41,915 nt of DNA from positions 1 through 41,915 of IMG/VR virus record IMGVR_UViG_3300020190_005287; one strand, written 5' to 3'. Made by a program: the position numbers and the translations under genes. The notes below the pieces were generated by a model that worked only from the letters and a program-made list of their open reading frames with translations, was not told the DNA's origin and ran no database searches. Position 1 is the stretch's first letter; each line of letters begins with the position of its first letter. This document shows positions 23,211 to 31,695 of the stretch, piece by piece. This DNA comes from a virus.

Positions 23211-23803
23211 TAGGATTGAAATATTTTCATTTGTGTCAAGTCTGGCCAATCTGATACTACCCATTGTCTCGGGGTTGTGTTGACAGCCTCTTGAAATTTA
23301 TTTACACCGTTTTGGGCGGTTTCAGGTGTCATGTAATAATGGTATCCAATTGTATCAATATCTTGTTCGCGCCAAGGTATATTAGGTAATCTTCCGTCAT
23401 ACGACATTTTTTTAATTTGGTTTGCGGCAATTTCATCATCCATTAATAAAACACCACCCCTTCCTAAAGATAAATGTTTTTGATATTGAAAACTAATTCC
23501 CATAAAAGTATTAGGTATATAACTGTTTTTTTTCCATAAAACAGCTGCGTCAATGATATTATCAGTAAGATAATAATAGTCCTCCCAATTTTCATCTTTC
23601 CATTCCAAGTCAATATTTAATTTTTTTGATAAAAAGGGAATTGATAAATAAGTTCTTTTTGGGCAACTTATTTTATTAGAATTTGTATACCTAAGAGCTA
23701 ATTCAATTCCGTGAGTACAACTATCTACTACAACGGCATAAGGGCTACCAAAAAAATCTGACAATTTTTTTTCAAATTGTTCTAATATTAAAAAATTATT
23801 CAT
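23210..23803 (-). CDS. Short DegT/DnrJ/EryC1/StrS-like aminotransferase
   Basis: 197 aa, about half the usual 370-400 aa of sugar aminotransferases. It keeps the N-terminal core: SPYAVVVDSCTHGIELALRY (cofactor-phosphate region), NIIDAAVLWKK (DAA(H/V) motif) and SFQYQKHLSLGRGGVLL, in which the usual S-F-x(3)K PLP-lysine region appears as FQYQKHLSLGRGG. Then comes KKMSYDGRLPNIPWREQ. The large C-terminal domain is absent. Comparable short versions occur in marine T4-like phages. A sugar-4-aminotransferase acting on the Gmd product is possible; a non-enzymatic role cannot be excluded. Confidence 0.78.
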   Translation of the reverse strand: MNNFLILEQFEKKLSDFFGSPYAVVVDSCTHGIELALRYTNSNKISCPKRTYLSIPFLSKKLNIDLEWKDENWEDYYYLTDNIIDAAVLWKKNSYIPNTFMGISFQYQKHLSLGRGGVLLMDDEIAANQIKKMSYDGRLPNIPWREQDIDTIGYHYYMTPETAQNGVNKFQEAVNTTPRQWVVSDWPDLTQMKIFQS

Positions 23804-23806
23804 GTT

Positions 23807-24463
23807 TTATTTTTTTAAGTATATAGAAAGGTCACTGTATTTTAAAACATTATCGTTGGATACTAATTCTTTAATTATTCCTTTATTTGTATGATTGGAA
23901 TCTAAATCATACCTAGAGTCAACCATAATAAGTTTGATATCTTGATTAAGAAAAATAGGGTTCATTATACCTATTCCTGAGCTAGTTAGTACGTCAAATT
24001 TATTGGGTACTATATTAGTAACTCTCTCAATTTTTAAACTAAGTCGTATTTCGACTAACGTATCAAATACTACTTCTCTAATTTGAGAAAAATCATCATA
24101 ATTAAAACAAACTACACCTAACTTTTTTAGATATACTGACAAAACTCCCATTCCTGCACCATTATCCAAAAAAATTTGATTCCTAAAAAAATCTATGTTT
24201 TTACAAACAAAATCTAATATGTAGATATTAGGAGCATACAAAGTACGTTTAAAATAATCAGAAATTTCCCTCGGAGTCTTTTTCTCATTCCTTTTATCGT
24301 AATTACCTGGTTTGTAAAAATATGTTTTATTGTTCATACCCCTATAGGTATCAACATAAGTTGTTATTATATTATCTAATTCATTTATCCATTCAGTTTG
24401 GAAATTACTCTTTAGAAGGTCAAAATCTATTTCAGATTTGAAATTGAAATTATTTAAATTCAT
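23807..24463 (-). CDS. Methyltransferase-like (Rossmann) protein
   Basis: 218 aa. IFLDNGAGMGVLSVYLKKLG (about residues 96-115) is a SAM-binding motif I with an Asp-Asn-Gly-Ala-Gly loop, followed by CFNYDDFS as strand-2 acidic residue. The N-terminal part (TYRGMNNKTYFYKPGNYDKR) is not recognised. Catalytic motif not visible, substrate unknown. Overlaps the next methyltransferase gene by 4 nt. Confidence 0.7.
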   Translation of the reverse strand: MNLNNFNFKSEIDFDLLKSNFQTEWINELDNIITTYVDTYRGMNNKTYFYKPGNYDKRNEKKTPREISDYFKRTLYAPNIYILDFVCKNIDFFRNQIFLDNGAGMGVLSVYLKKLGVVCFNYDDFSQIREVVFDTLVEIRLSLKIERVTNIVPNKFDVLTSSGIGIMNPIFLNQDIKLIMVDSRYDLDSNHTNKGIIKELVSNDNVLKYSDLSIYLKK

Positions 24464-25002
24464 TTTTTATTTTTTTTACATTCAATATTCAAACTTATCA
24501 AAGTTCCATTTTCTTTATCCATGTGTGGTATGTAAGCTTGTGAGTGGTCATCAAACATACTGTGTTCGGTGTCTCTCCAATTATACTTTTTTATATCATA
24601 AAATCCACAATTATTAAGAACTGTAGATAAAGATTTCAAATCATAAGTCGTTTTGTGATAGATAATTGAGTCTCTCATTTTCATTCTTCCGAATAATGGA
24701 CCCAAAAATTTTTCTAAAGACTCTCCTTGAGAATATAACTTTGTCATTGATTCAAAATCAGGTACAGCTAACCTCAACACTGCATTATCTTTTAAAACTC
24801 TTCTCCATTCCCTTAATAAGTTTTCAACCTCAATTCTATCAAAATACTCGAGGACATGTGAGGCGTAAATTAGTTCAACAGATGAGTCTTCAAATGGTAA
24901 TTTGGTAATGTCTTTATAGTGTAAGTGTTCGTAATCTCCACCGTCAATATTAATCCAACCCTCACCGAAATTCCTCCATCCACATCCAAGATGTAATTTC
25001 AT
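24460..25002 (-). CDS. SAM-dependent methyltransferase (type 11-like)
   Basis: 180 aa. MKLHLGCGWRNFGEGWINID is the class I motif I followed by the acidic end of strand 2. DITKLPFEDSSVELIYASHV and LLREWRRVLKDNAVLRLAVP are the following core motifs typical of methyltransferase domain type 11. Similar short proteins are frequent in polysaccharide loci. Substrate not predictable. Confidence 0.87.
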   Translation of the reverse strand: MKLHLGCGWRNFGEGWINIDGGDYEHLHYKDITKLPFEDSSVELIYASHVLEYFDRIEVENLLREWRRVLKDNAVLRLAVPDFESMTKLYSQGESLEKFLGPLFGRMKMRDSIIYHKTTYDLKSLSTVLNNCGFYDIKKYNWRDTEHSMFDDHSQAYIPHMDKENGTLISLNIECKKNKK

Positions 25003-25003
25003 A

Positions 25004-25414
25004 TCAGATAAATGTTTTGTCTAATGCTTGTCCCTCGTAAGGTCCTGTTTTATACTCGTAAACTAATGTATCGTCTTCTAAAATCAAGTAATTATGACCA
25101 CCTTCGAGAGTAAAACTAGCATCACCAACGTTTAGTATCGGTTCTGCCAATACAGTGTTATCCAAATCATAAAAAATACATTTAACAGACCCTTGAACAA
25201 CAATCCAACTTTCCTGAGCAATTACGTTTCTTGTTCTTTCTTTCCAAATATGTCTATGTGGTTTGAATGTTTTATCTTTTTCCATATTCAAGATTGAACA
25301 CTGAATAAAGTTCTCTTCTGATACAACATCTTTTCTTCCTGTAAGAATGTCCTCTTTTCTGACAACCATGTGAAGTAATTTACCTTCTTCTACTTTTGAA
25401 TAAAAATTTTCCAT
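25004..25414 (-). CDS. WbuC-like cupin protein
   Basis: 136 aa. KDKTFKPHRHIWKERTRNVI, then ESWIVVQGSVKCIFYDLDN, then NVGDASFTLEGGHNYLILED form a single cupin barrel with candidate metal ligands His in PHRH and a later His in GGHNY. WbuC-type cupins occur in O-antigen clusters near fucose-related genes; their reaction is not settled. It shares one base with the GT10 gene. Confidence 0.8.
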   Translation of the reverse strand: MENFYSKVEEGKLLHMVVRKEDILTGRKDVVSEENFIQCSILNMEKDKTFKPHRHIWKERTRNVIAQESWIVVQGSVKCIFYDLDNTVLAEPILNVGDASFTLEGGHNYLILEDDTLVYEYKTGPYEGQALDKTFI

Positions 25415-26247
25415 TATATAAGTTTTCCCTCATTTATAGCTTTATGAATTGTTGACCAAATATTGTATTTTTTTAACATCAGTTCTCTAGCCTCTTTCAA
25501 ATTTTCAATATTTTCTTCTCTGTAATTCGATTTAGAAATTTCGATTATTTGAGTGGATGCGTATTCAACCCCTTTACTGTCATCGAATAATATAAAACTA
25601 CCTTTCGGTAAGAATTTCGAAATTTGTTTACATCCAGAGTAAATTGGCATTGTTAATAATAAAATTGGGTCAACTATTTTCTCACTGAAATAAAAATCTG
25701 TTTTACAATTTTCAAGAACTAAATTATATCTGAAGTCCAAGAGACCATCTTTTTTATCCCTGTAAGGTAAGGTCCTATTATTAATTGGACCAAAAACTTC
25801 AATCTCATTCGAGAAATTGTTTCTCAAATGTAGGTTAAGGTCCACTCTGAAATTATGATATTGGGTATATCTTTTTCCTGAATCTATTGAGGATAGGTTT
25901 TTAGTTTTCTCAGGATTAATTACCGAAAGTTCGTTATAAGGAAGTTTAATCCACCAAGTTTGAGCCAACCAACTATTACCTTTTTCGTGGTGATAATTCC
26001 CGAAAGAATTTCTTGTCCACTCTTTAGTTCCAACAGCAGCGGGTTCCCTACCCAAAAAAATCACTTTTTCTTCTACAACGGATTCTGAAGTCTCATCCAT
26101 TACGATGATGTAGTCTGCTTCATCTTTGTTAAGTGTAAATGTAATGTTATCCCAAATACCTGAATTGTCGGGTGTTTGATGTCTGAAGTTTTCAACTAAA
26201 GTTTTACTTTCAGACCAAGGGGTATTCGCAAAGTAAATTTTTTTCAT
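25414..26247 (-). CDS. Fucosyltransferase-like GT10 enzyme
   Basis: 277 aa. YNLVLENCKTDFYFSEKIVD, then PILLLTMPIYSGC (about residues 174-206), is the GT10 donor-binding motif (compare FxLxFENSxxxDYxTEK and PVxxG). GT10 enzymes transfer fucose from GDP-fucose in alpha-1,3/1,4 linkage. The N-terminal acceptor half is short but recognisable (VIFLGREPAAV). The gmd gene lies in the same operon, which fits a GDP-fucose or related donor. No membrane anchor, so it is soluble. Confidence 0.85.
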   Translation of the reverse strand: MKKIYFANTPWSESKTLVENFRHQTPDNSGIWDNITFTLNKDEADYIIVMDETSESVVEEKVIFLGREPAAVGTKEWTRNSFGNYHHEKGNSWLAQTWWIKLPYNELSVINPEKTKNLSSIDSGKRYTQYHNFRVDLNLHLRNNFSNEIEVFGPINNRTLPYRDKKDGLLDFRYNLVLENCKTDFYFSEKIVDPILLLTMPIYSGCKQISKFLPKGSFILFDDSKGVEYASTQIIEISKSNYREENIENLKEARELMLKKYNIWSTIHKAINEGKLI

Positions 26248-27191
26248 TTTAAATTATTAATTTCGTAGTCTACCATTTCTTTTATCATATTTTCGAAAGA
26301 TAAATCGGATATCCAACCTATAGATTTAATTTTAGTGTTATCTCCAATTAAATCTATAGTTTCACATTCTCGAAATAAGGTTTTATCGATTTCTATGTAT
26401 TCTCTCCAATCGGGTATTTCTACGTGTTTGAATGCAACATCCAATAAGTTTTCTACTGTGTGAATTGAATTTGAGCTAAGTATGTAATCTTCTGGTTTTT
26501 CTTGTTGTAGTATTAACCACATTGCTTTTACAAAATCTTTCGCGGACGACCAATCACGCCTTGATTGCAGATTACCCAAAACAATTTTTTTACTAAGTCC
26601 GTTTTTTATTTTAACGACCTCTTGAACAATCTTTTTTGTCACTACGTTTCTCCTTCTATATTCACTTTCATGGTTGTAAAGAATTCCAGAGCAACAAAAT
26701 ACATGATAAAGAGTCCTATATTGTTTGATTAACTCTTGTGCTATAAATTTTGAATATCCATAAGGGTTTCTTGGATTTTTTGGTGAAAGTTCGTTTTGTG
26801 GTGAAACTGTTGGATTACCAAATATTTCGGAGGATGAACCAAAAAACAATTTTGATTTCTTACTCTTGTTTTTAACAAACTCCAATATTTTCAAGGTTGA
26901 ATTTACGTTTGTTTCATAGGTTAAAGTAAAGTCAACCCAACCTGGCTCAATTTCTGATTGTCCACCTAGAAGATAAAATTCGTCTATTTTTTTGTATTGT
27001 AATTTTTCCAAAATTGACTCCATTTGGGTCAGGTCTCCAATGATTAGTTCAATGTCTTTGTGTTTTTTAATTTCGTGAACTGATTGATTTCTGATTAGCC
27101 CGATAATATGATATCCCTTATCCAATAAAAAACTAGATAATAACTTACCGTCCATTCCTGACAATCCTGTAATAAATGCTGTTTTAGACAT
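26244..27191 (-). CDS. Second GMD-family NDP-sugar dehydratase/reductase
   Basis: 315 aa. GLSGMDG at residues 9-15, SSSEIFG (119-125) and YGYSK (Y144, K148) give an intact extended-SDR active site. GILYNHESEYRRRNVVTKKI and RDWSSAKDFVKAMWLIL align with the true Gmd of this island, so it is a diverged paralogue. It differs at the AQSHV segment (here GGQSEIEPGW). It could be a second dehydratase or an RMD-like reductase acting on the Gmd product; no separate Fcl-type enzyme is seen. Overlaps neighbours by 4 and 8 nt. Confidence 0.87.
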   Translation of the reverse strand: MSKTAFITGLSGMDGKLLSSFLLDKGYHIIGLIRNQSVHEIKKHKDIELIIGDLTQMESILEKLQYKKIDEFYLLGGQSEIEPGWVDFTLTYETNVNSTLKILEFVKNKSKKSKLFFGSSSEIFGNPTVSPQNELSPKNPRNPYGYSKFIAQELIKQYRTLYHVFCCSGILYNHESEYRRRNVVTKKIVQEVVKIKNGLSKKIVLGNLQSRRDWSSAKDFVKAMWLILQQEKPEDYILSSNSIHTVENLLDVAFKHVEIPDWREYIEIDKTLFRECETIDLIGDNTKIKSIGWISDLSFENMIKEMVDYEINNLK

Positions 27192-28422
27192 CGTCTCCTG
27201 AAATTATTTCGAATTTCGGACATGGTACTATGAAAGCGCCTCCCGATTTTAAGTAATCTCTTTCTCGGTTTTTAAATTCATTAATAAAATGCCAGGGTAA
27301 AACCAAAAGATAATCTGGTCTATTATTTCTCATTTGTTCTTCAGAAAAAATAGGAATATTTGTTCCTACAGTTTTCAATCCGAATTTATACGGACTTCTT
27401 TCAGCAATTCCGTCGATTAATGTATTGTCAAGTCCAAACCACTGTAGTAATGTGTTTCCCTTAGTTGACGCTCCATAACCCCATACAGTTTTACCATCTG
27501 ATTTTACCCTTTCAATAAATTTTACTGTTTCGTCTTTTAATTGATTAATTTTATTCCAAAAAACTAAATAAGGAGCTTCAGTATCCATTTTATTTTTTTC
27601 TTCGTATGCTAAAATACTTTCAACTCTATAATTAGCAACATCACGGTATGGAGAATTTCTGAATTTAGAAATAGTTGCTACATCCTTTCTTACGTATATT
27701 CTGAAACTTCCTCCATTTACATCATTCAACTGACAATCGACAATATTAAAATTTGCTTTTTCTAGCACATTTTTTATTGATTTCAGTGTATAATAATAAA
27801 CGTGTTCGTGACAAATATTATCAAATGCAAGTTGATTTATCATCAATGGAGTATAACTCATTTGTAGGACGAACAAACCTTCGTCGTCCATAATGTCATA
27901 AACGTCTTTTAAAAAATTGACAGGTTCGTCCAAGTCATAAAACATCGCGATAGCGGTGATTACCTTTGGTTTTATATTTCCGAATTCAGATTCTTGATAG
28001 GTATTCTTCGAGAAATAATCTTGAATAATCAGATTAGCAATTTTTCTTGATTCTTTGGTATATGATTCGTCCACTGGGTCAATACCTACCTTAATTATAT
28101 CATTAGGTACAGCATTTAGTAATGTACCATCATTACACGCGATATCTAACCAAACATCACCTTTTTCAACTTTTATTGATTTTAGACAACTTTGTACAAT
28201 ACCTTTTAATTCCTCAGTCATTGTTTGGTTTATACCTGACCTATACCAATATTTTCCATACATCAATTCACAATCCGTTGTTTTGGTAAGTCTGACCGCT
28301 CCAGTCTCAGATTCAATTGCAAGAGTCAAGGGCATTTTACCTGCTCTAGGATTTTCATTTTCACAAATAAAATCAGAAACGTATAAATCTCCTAAGGAGA
28401 ATAATTCTTTAAAATTTTTCAT
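27184..28422 (-). CDS. Sugar C-methyltransferase (TylCIII-like architecture)
   Basis: 412 aa with three parts: an N-terminal region where relatives have a zinc-binding module (SLGDLYVSDFICENE, here with only one Cys in this segment), a class I methyltransferase core with VWLDIACNDGTLLNAV (about residues 91-106), and a C-terminal Rossmann part with GKTVWGYGASTKGNTLLQWF and YLLVLPWHFINEF. This architecture is that of NDP-hexose C-methyltransferases that branch deoxysugars at C3. ICHEHVYYYT is the conserved catalytic segment. The Gmd product has the 4-keto group such enzymes need. Confidence 0.87.
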   Translation of the reverse strand: MKNFKELFSLGDLYVSDFICENENPRAGKMPLTLAIESETGAVRLTKTTDCELMYGKYWYRSGINQTMTEELKGIVQSCLKSIKVEKGDVWLDIACNDGTLLNAVPNDIIKVGIDPVDESYTKESRKIANLIIQDYFSKNTYQESEFGNIKPKVITAIAMFYDLDEPVNFLKDVYDIMDDEGLFVLQMSYTPLMINQLAFDNICHEHVYYYTLKSIKNVLEKANFNIVDCQLNDVNGGSFRIYVRKDVATISKFRNSPYRDVANYRVESILAYEEKNKMDTEAPYLVFWNKINQLKDETVKFIERVKSDGKTVWGYGASTKGNTLLQWFGLDNTLIDGIAERSPYKFGLKTVGTNIPIFSEEQMRNNRPDYLLVLPWHFINEFKNRERDYLKSGGAFIVPCPKFEIISGDDV

Positions 28423-28424
28423 AA

Positions 28425-29036
28425 TTAGATTGTTGTATAAATTTCGTTATAGTTTTGTTTAATTTCCAATTTATATCCTATAGAGCTCAGGTAACTTGAG
28501 TATTTAGGGTCTTCATTTACATTTTCTAATAATATAACTTTTGGTTTGTAGTTATTATGGTCAAAGCCTTTTAACACCTCAATTTCCCATCCTTCCGTAT
28601 CTACTGACAAAAAATCAATCTTATCGACGTAAATTGATTCCAAAAGTGTATCCAAGGTAATTATATCCACATCGATTATTTCTACTTTGGCATCAGATGG
28701 GTAAGCATATCTTGTATTGATTGCAGACCAACTACATCCATCATTTATATCTTCGTGAGTGTTAGGGGCTCGAATAATTTTAAATTGTCCTTTTTTATTT
28801 TCGTTCGAACAAGCAAATGGATAAATTTCATGACCCAATTTAATATGTTGTTCAACAAATTTCGGATTGGGGTCTATTGAAATACATCTCCACCCATTTT
28901 CTCTAAAATGTTTTGACATACTGATGTATATAGCTGGACCAGCTCCAACCTCAACCATTGTCCCTTTATATTCGAAATCAGGAAAAAAAACTTCTCTTAT
29001 TTTTTTATCTATTAAACCTTCAGCGTAATAATTCAT
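28425..29036 (-). CDS. FkbM-family methyltransferase
   Basis: 203 aa. GTMVEVGAGPAIYISMSKHF is motif I, WRCISIDPNPKFVEQ gives the acidic strand-2 end, and VDKIDFLSVDTEGWEIEVLK is the FkbM hallmark. FkbM enzymes O-methylate sugars and natural products. Substrate unknown. It overlaps by 4 nt a second FkbM-type gene and resembles it in core motifs. Confidence 0.9.
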   Translation of the reverse strand: MNYYAEGLIDKKIREVFFPDFEYKGTMVEVGAGPAIYISMSKHFRENGWRCISIDPNPKFVEQHIKLGHEIYPFACSNENKKGQFKIIRAPNTHEDINDGCSWSAINTRYAYPSDAKVEIIDVDIITLDTLLESIYVDKIDFLSVDTEGWEIEVLKGFDHNNYKPKVILLENVNEDPKYSSYLSSIGYKLEIKQNYNEIYTTI

Positions 29037-29713
29037 AATTTTATGTAGAATTCGTTTATTTTGTATCTTTGGTCTTTGATATATCCTTTAGTTGACATGA
29101 AAGATTCTATTTCGGAATCTTCATAATTATTTTCAACTACAAAAAGTTTTACTTCGAATTGTTCAAAATCAAAACCTTTTAGTACGTCTATTTCAGTTCC
29201 TTCTGTATCTACTGAAATGAAGTCTATGTTTTTTACTTTGTGTAGAGGTGTGTCTTCAATTTTATTCATTAAAATTGAGGTTAATGTATGCACCTCTACC
29301 ACTACAGTATAAGATTCGTTTATGATTTCTTTATGAGACTCCAAAAGTCTTGTATCAGGATTCAGAGATGTCAAAGAAGACATTATGTTCTTTTCTCCTA
29401 CTTTGAAGACATGTAAAGGTAAAAAGCCACTTTTATCTGAACACGCATAATATTTTACAAACTTTCTGAAATTTTCTAATGATTCTTTGTGTGCGGGATT
29501 TGGTTCTATACACAAAGCGTTCCACCCTTGTTTTTCGAAGTATAAAGTATTTGAACCTTTTACACCATTTGCTGCACCTACTTCTACACAACTACCCAAG
29601 TGTCCTATAGGAAAATAGGTTTCAATTATTCTGTCAGTTTCCCATTGTCCAAAATATTTTCCATTATTCCACCCTTTTAATTCTTGAAAAATTTTATTGT
29701 TATCGTAGCTCAT
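29033..29713 (-). CDS. FkbM-family methyltransferase (second copy)
   Basis: 226 aa. SCVEVGAANGVKGSNTLYFE (motif I), WNALCIEPNPAHKESLENF, and NIDFISVDTEGTEIDVLKGF show the same family as the gene beside it. The two share architecture but differ widely outside motifs, so this is an old duplication or separate acquisition. Probably O-methylates glycan residues made by the island. Confidence 0.9.
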   Translation of the reverse strand: MSYDNNKIFQELKGWNNGKYFGQWETDRIIETYFPIGHLGSCVEVGAANGVKGSNTLYFEKQGWNALCIEPNPAHKESLENFRKFVKYYACSDKSGFLPLHVFKVGEKNIMSSLTSLNPDTRLLESHKEIINESYTVVVEVHTLTSILMNKIEDTPLHKVKNIDFISVDTEGTEIDVLKGFDFEQFEVKLFVVENNYEDSEIESFMSTKGYIKDQRYKINEFYIKL

Positions 29714-30438
29714 TTTTTAGACCACTTTTGTCTCAAGTCCTCGAAAATTGATAAATCTTCGGACCTCATGTTTATTTCATAATAATCCATATCAATCTTT
29801 CCAAAGTTGAAAGTTTGTGGGTTTGGTTTTCCTTCTCTCATCGCATCCAAGTCCGCATAAAAAATTTCATTGGGTATCAAAACTTTTTCAGTCCATGAAA
29901 ATATGTTGTTATAAACCTCGAAATCATGTGGATTTTTGATAAAACCTGGATGGTTAAGCATTTTCAGAAAGAAATCTTTTCTCCAAATTGCAGGACGAAG
30001 AGATGTTGGGTAGTATGAATTCTGACCCGTCTTAGCAAAAGAAAATAAATCATCGTATCTAACTAAACTATCACCAACATATGGAGGGTGAGCCCTTATT
30101 TTTGAGATGGAATGGTCCTCCTCCATTATTTTTTTTGCCCTTTCAAAATAATTTTTTTTTAGATAATCTACTAAAATATGGTCTTCAAAAAAAAGAAAAA
30201 AATATTCTTCTTTTAGTTTTTCAAAGTATGGGTTTAAAACGACGTGCCAAGGAGAAGAATCGGAAAAATTACTTCCAAGACGTATAAATTCAAAATTTTT
30301 TTGTATTTCACTTTCTGGTTTACTAAATCCAAGAATTGTGAACTCTGAGTCATCATCGCACCAATATTTCGAAATCATCTTTTGAAACCCGTCCAAACAA
30401 AAAGAATATTTGTCTGAAGTTAACACAATTTTTTTCAT
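29710..30438 (-). CDS. Putative glycosyltransferase (GT-A-like)
   Basis: 242 aa. MKKIVLTSDKYSFCLDGFQK, then EEYFFLFFEDHILVDYLKKN (acidic metal-site candidate FEDH), then SLRPAIWRKDFFLKMLNHPG and NPHDFEVYNN match a group of GT-A-like proteins in polysaccharide loci in which xxWRKDFL and WEFE-like segments recur. Donor unknown. It overlaps neighbours by 4 nt on both sides. Less certain than the other transferases. Confidence 0.68.
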   Translation of the reverse strand: MKKIVLTSDKYSFCLDGFQKMISKYWCDDDSEFTILGFSKPESEIQKNFEFIRLGSNFSDSSPWHVVLNPYFEKLKEEYFFLFFEDHILVDYLKKNYFERAKKIMEEDHSISKIRAHPPYVGDSLVRYDDLFSFAKTGQNSYYPTSLRPAIWRKDFFLKMLNHPGFIKNPHDFEVYNNIFSWTEKVLIPNEIFYADLDAMREGKPNPQTFNFGKIDMDYYEINMRSEDLSIFEDLRQKWSKK

Positions 30439-31691
30439 AATATACTACCAATCAAATTAATATCATTTACATCCTTAGGTTCGTTTCTTTTCAGTTTCAT
30501 TCTTCTGATAATATCAAGAGAAGCAAATTTTACCCCCATGGAATAAAAATGAAAATGAGGATTTAGAATAATTTCATCATAATTTGGTTCATAAAGTTCT
30601 TTGCCGTAATCATTATGACTGTGAATTAAATTTTGTTCATCATGAATCAATGTTGTATTCAAATGAATATAATCCAAATCCTCCCCTTCTCTAAGACCAA
30701 ATGCTGTGAGTGGTGAACTGCCAGCAATACAATATTCATCGATATCTAAATTGTTGTCTTCTAAAAACTTCTTGAATCTTTGAACTGTTTTTTCAAATTT
30801 AGAGAAATGAATAGGTTTTGTTTTATTTAAATGTTCGACACTATTGTCATTAAATAGTATTCTTGCGAGTCTCATCGTTTGTTCGTGGGTATCGTTCACA
30901 TGAACAGAGTGATTTCCAACACCATGTATGTTTCTAATATCATTTTTTACACCTCTTGTATCATCAAGTTTTGGAAATTGAGCTAAGAATACATAAGTTG
31001 GAGAGTTTGTAGTATAACAAAGGCTTTCTTTCATTCTAAACCCGTGATAGTTATCATGCGGACCACCAGCCCAAGCTTCACCCGCATAAAGTTCTCTCAT
31101 TAAATTTAATGGACCATAACCAAAAAGATTAATATTCCTATAGTAAATTAAATTACCATATCTATTAATTACATCTATAGCTGATTTGAAATCTCCTTTA
31201 GCAGACGGAAAAAGGGTGACAACATAAGTGTCTTTCAATAATTTAGAATATTCAATTCCGACTTGATTTCCGTATACTTCAGGAAGTCTTATTGCTCTGA
31301 AATGGTTATCCCAACTACAGTCTTTTTGACCATCGTGGGGCATATTTGCGGGTCTAGTATCAAGCTCTTTATCCAAAGCTAAACAAGCGGCCACCCTATG
31401 TGCGCCATTTACCATGTATTTTTCATCTAAAATTGGAACTTTAGAAATTTGTGAGTTGAACCCATCTTCTTTTATAGAGTGTATAATTTTATGAAATTCA
31501 TTATTAAAAGACTCGAAAGTACATTTATTTGGATTATCGTACTCCACAAATCCATTCCAAAGTTCTAAATGTTTTTTATACATTTCTTTGAAAAAATTTG
31601 TTTTGTAGTTTTTGACTATAGATTTGGCATAAAGATATTTTAGGACTAAATCAAATCTGAAATGTGTTATAAGTTCATTTGCCTTTTTCAT
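30435..31691 (-). CDS. ParB-like plus nucleotidyltransferase-like fusion protein
   Basis: 418 aa. Residues about 57-115 resemble the ParB/Srx fold: VPILDEKYMVNGAHRVAACL, with GAHR in place of the ParB GxxR box. The middle (155-300) contains GYGPLNLMRELYAGEAW and HSVHVNDTHEQTMRLARIL, a conserved unknown domain. Residues about 318-345 read CIAGSSPLTAFGLREGEDLD, a nucleotidyltransferase-like GS-x(n)-DxD signature (D338, D340). Proteins with similar parts occur in exopolysaccharide clusters, but their reaction is not known to me. A nucleotide-activated sugar or ligand transfer role is inferred only. Confidence 0.7.
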   Translation of the reverse strand: MKKANELITHFRFDLVLKYLYAKSIVKNYKTNFFKEMYKKHLELWNGFVEYDNPNKCTFESFNNEFHKIIHSIKEDGFNSQISKVPILDEKYMVNGAHRVAACLALDKELDTRPANMPHDGQKDCSWDNHFRAIRLPEVYGNQVGIEYSKLLKDTYVVTLFPSAKGDFKSAIDVINRYGNLIYYRNINLFGYGPLNLMRELYAGEAWAGGPHDNYHGFRMKESLCYTTNSPTYVFLAQFPKLDDTRGVKNDIRNIHGVGNHSVHVNDTHEQTMRLARILFNDNSVEHLNKTKPIHFSKFEKTVQRFKKFLEDNNLDIDEYCIAGSSPLTAFGLREGEDLDYIHLNTTLIHDEQNLIHSHNDYGKELYEPNYDEIILNPHFHFYSMGVKFASLDIIRRMKLKRNEPKDVNDINLIGSIL

Positions 31692-31695
31692 TTTT

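Noticed and set aside
23043-23264. Frameshifted full-length aminotransferase
   Set aside because: The TAATG junction is clean, the small frame does not resemble the DegT C-terminal domain, and similarly short phage versions are familiar.
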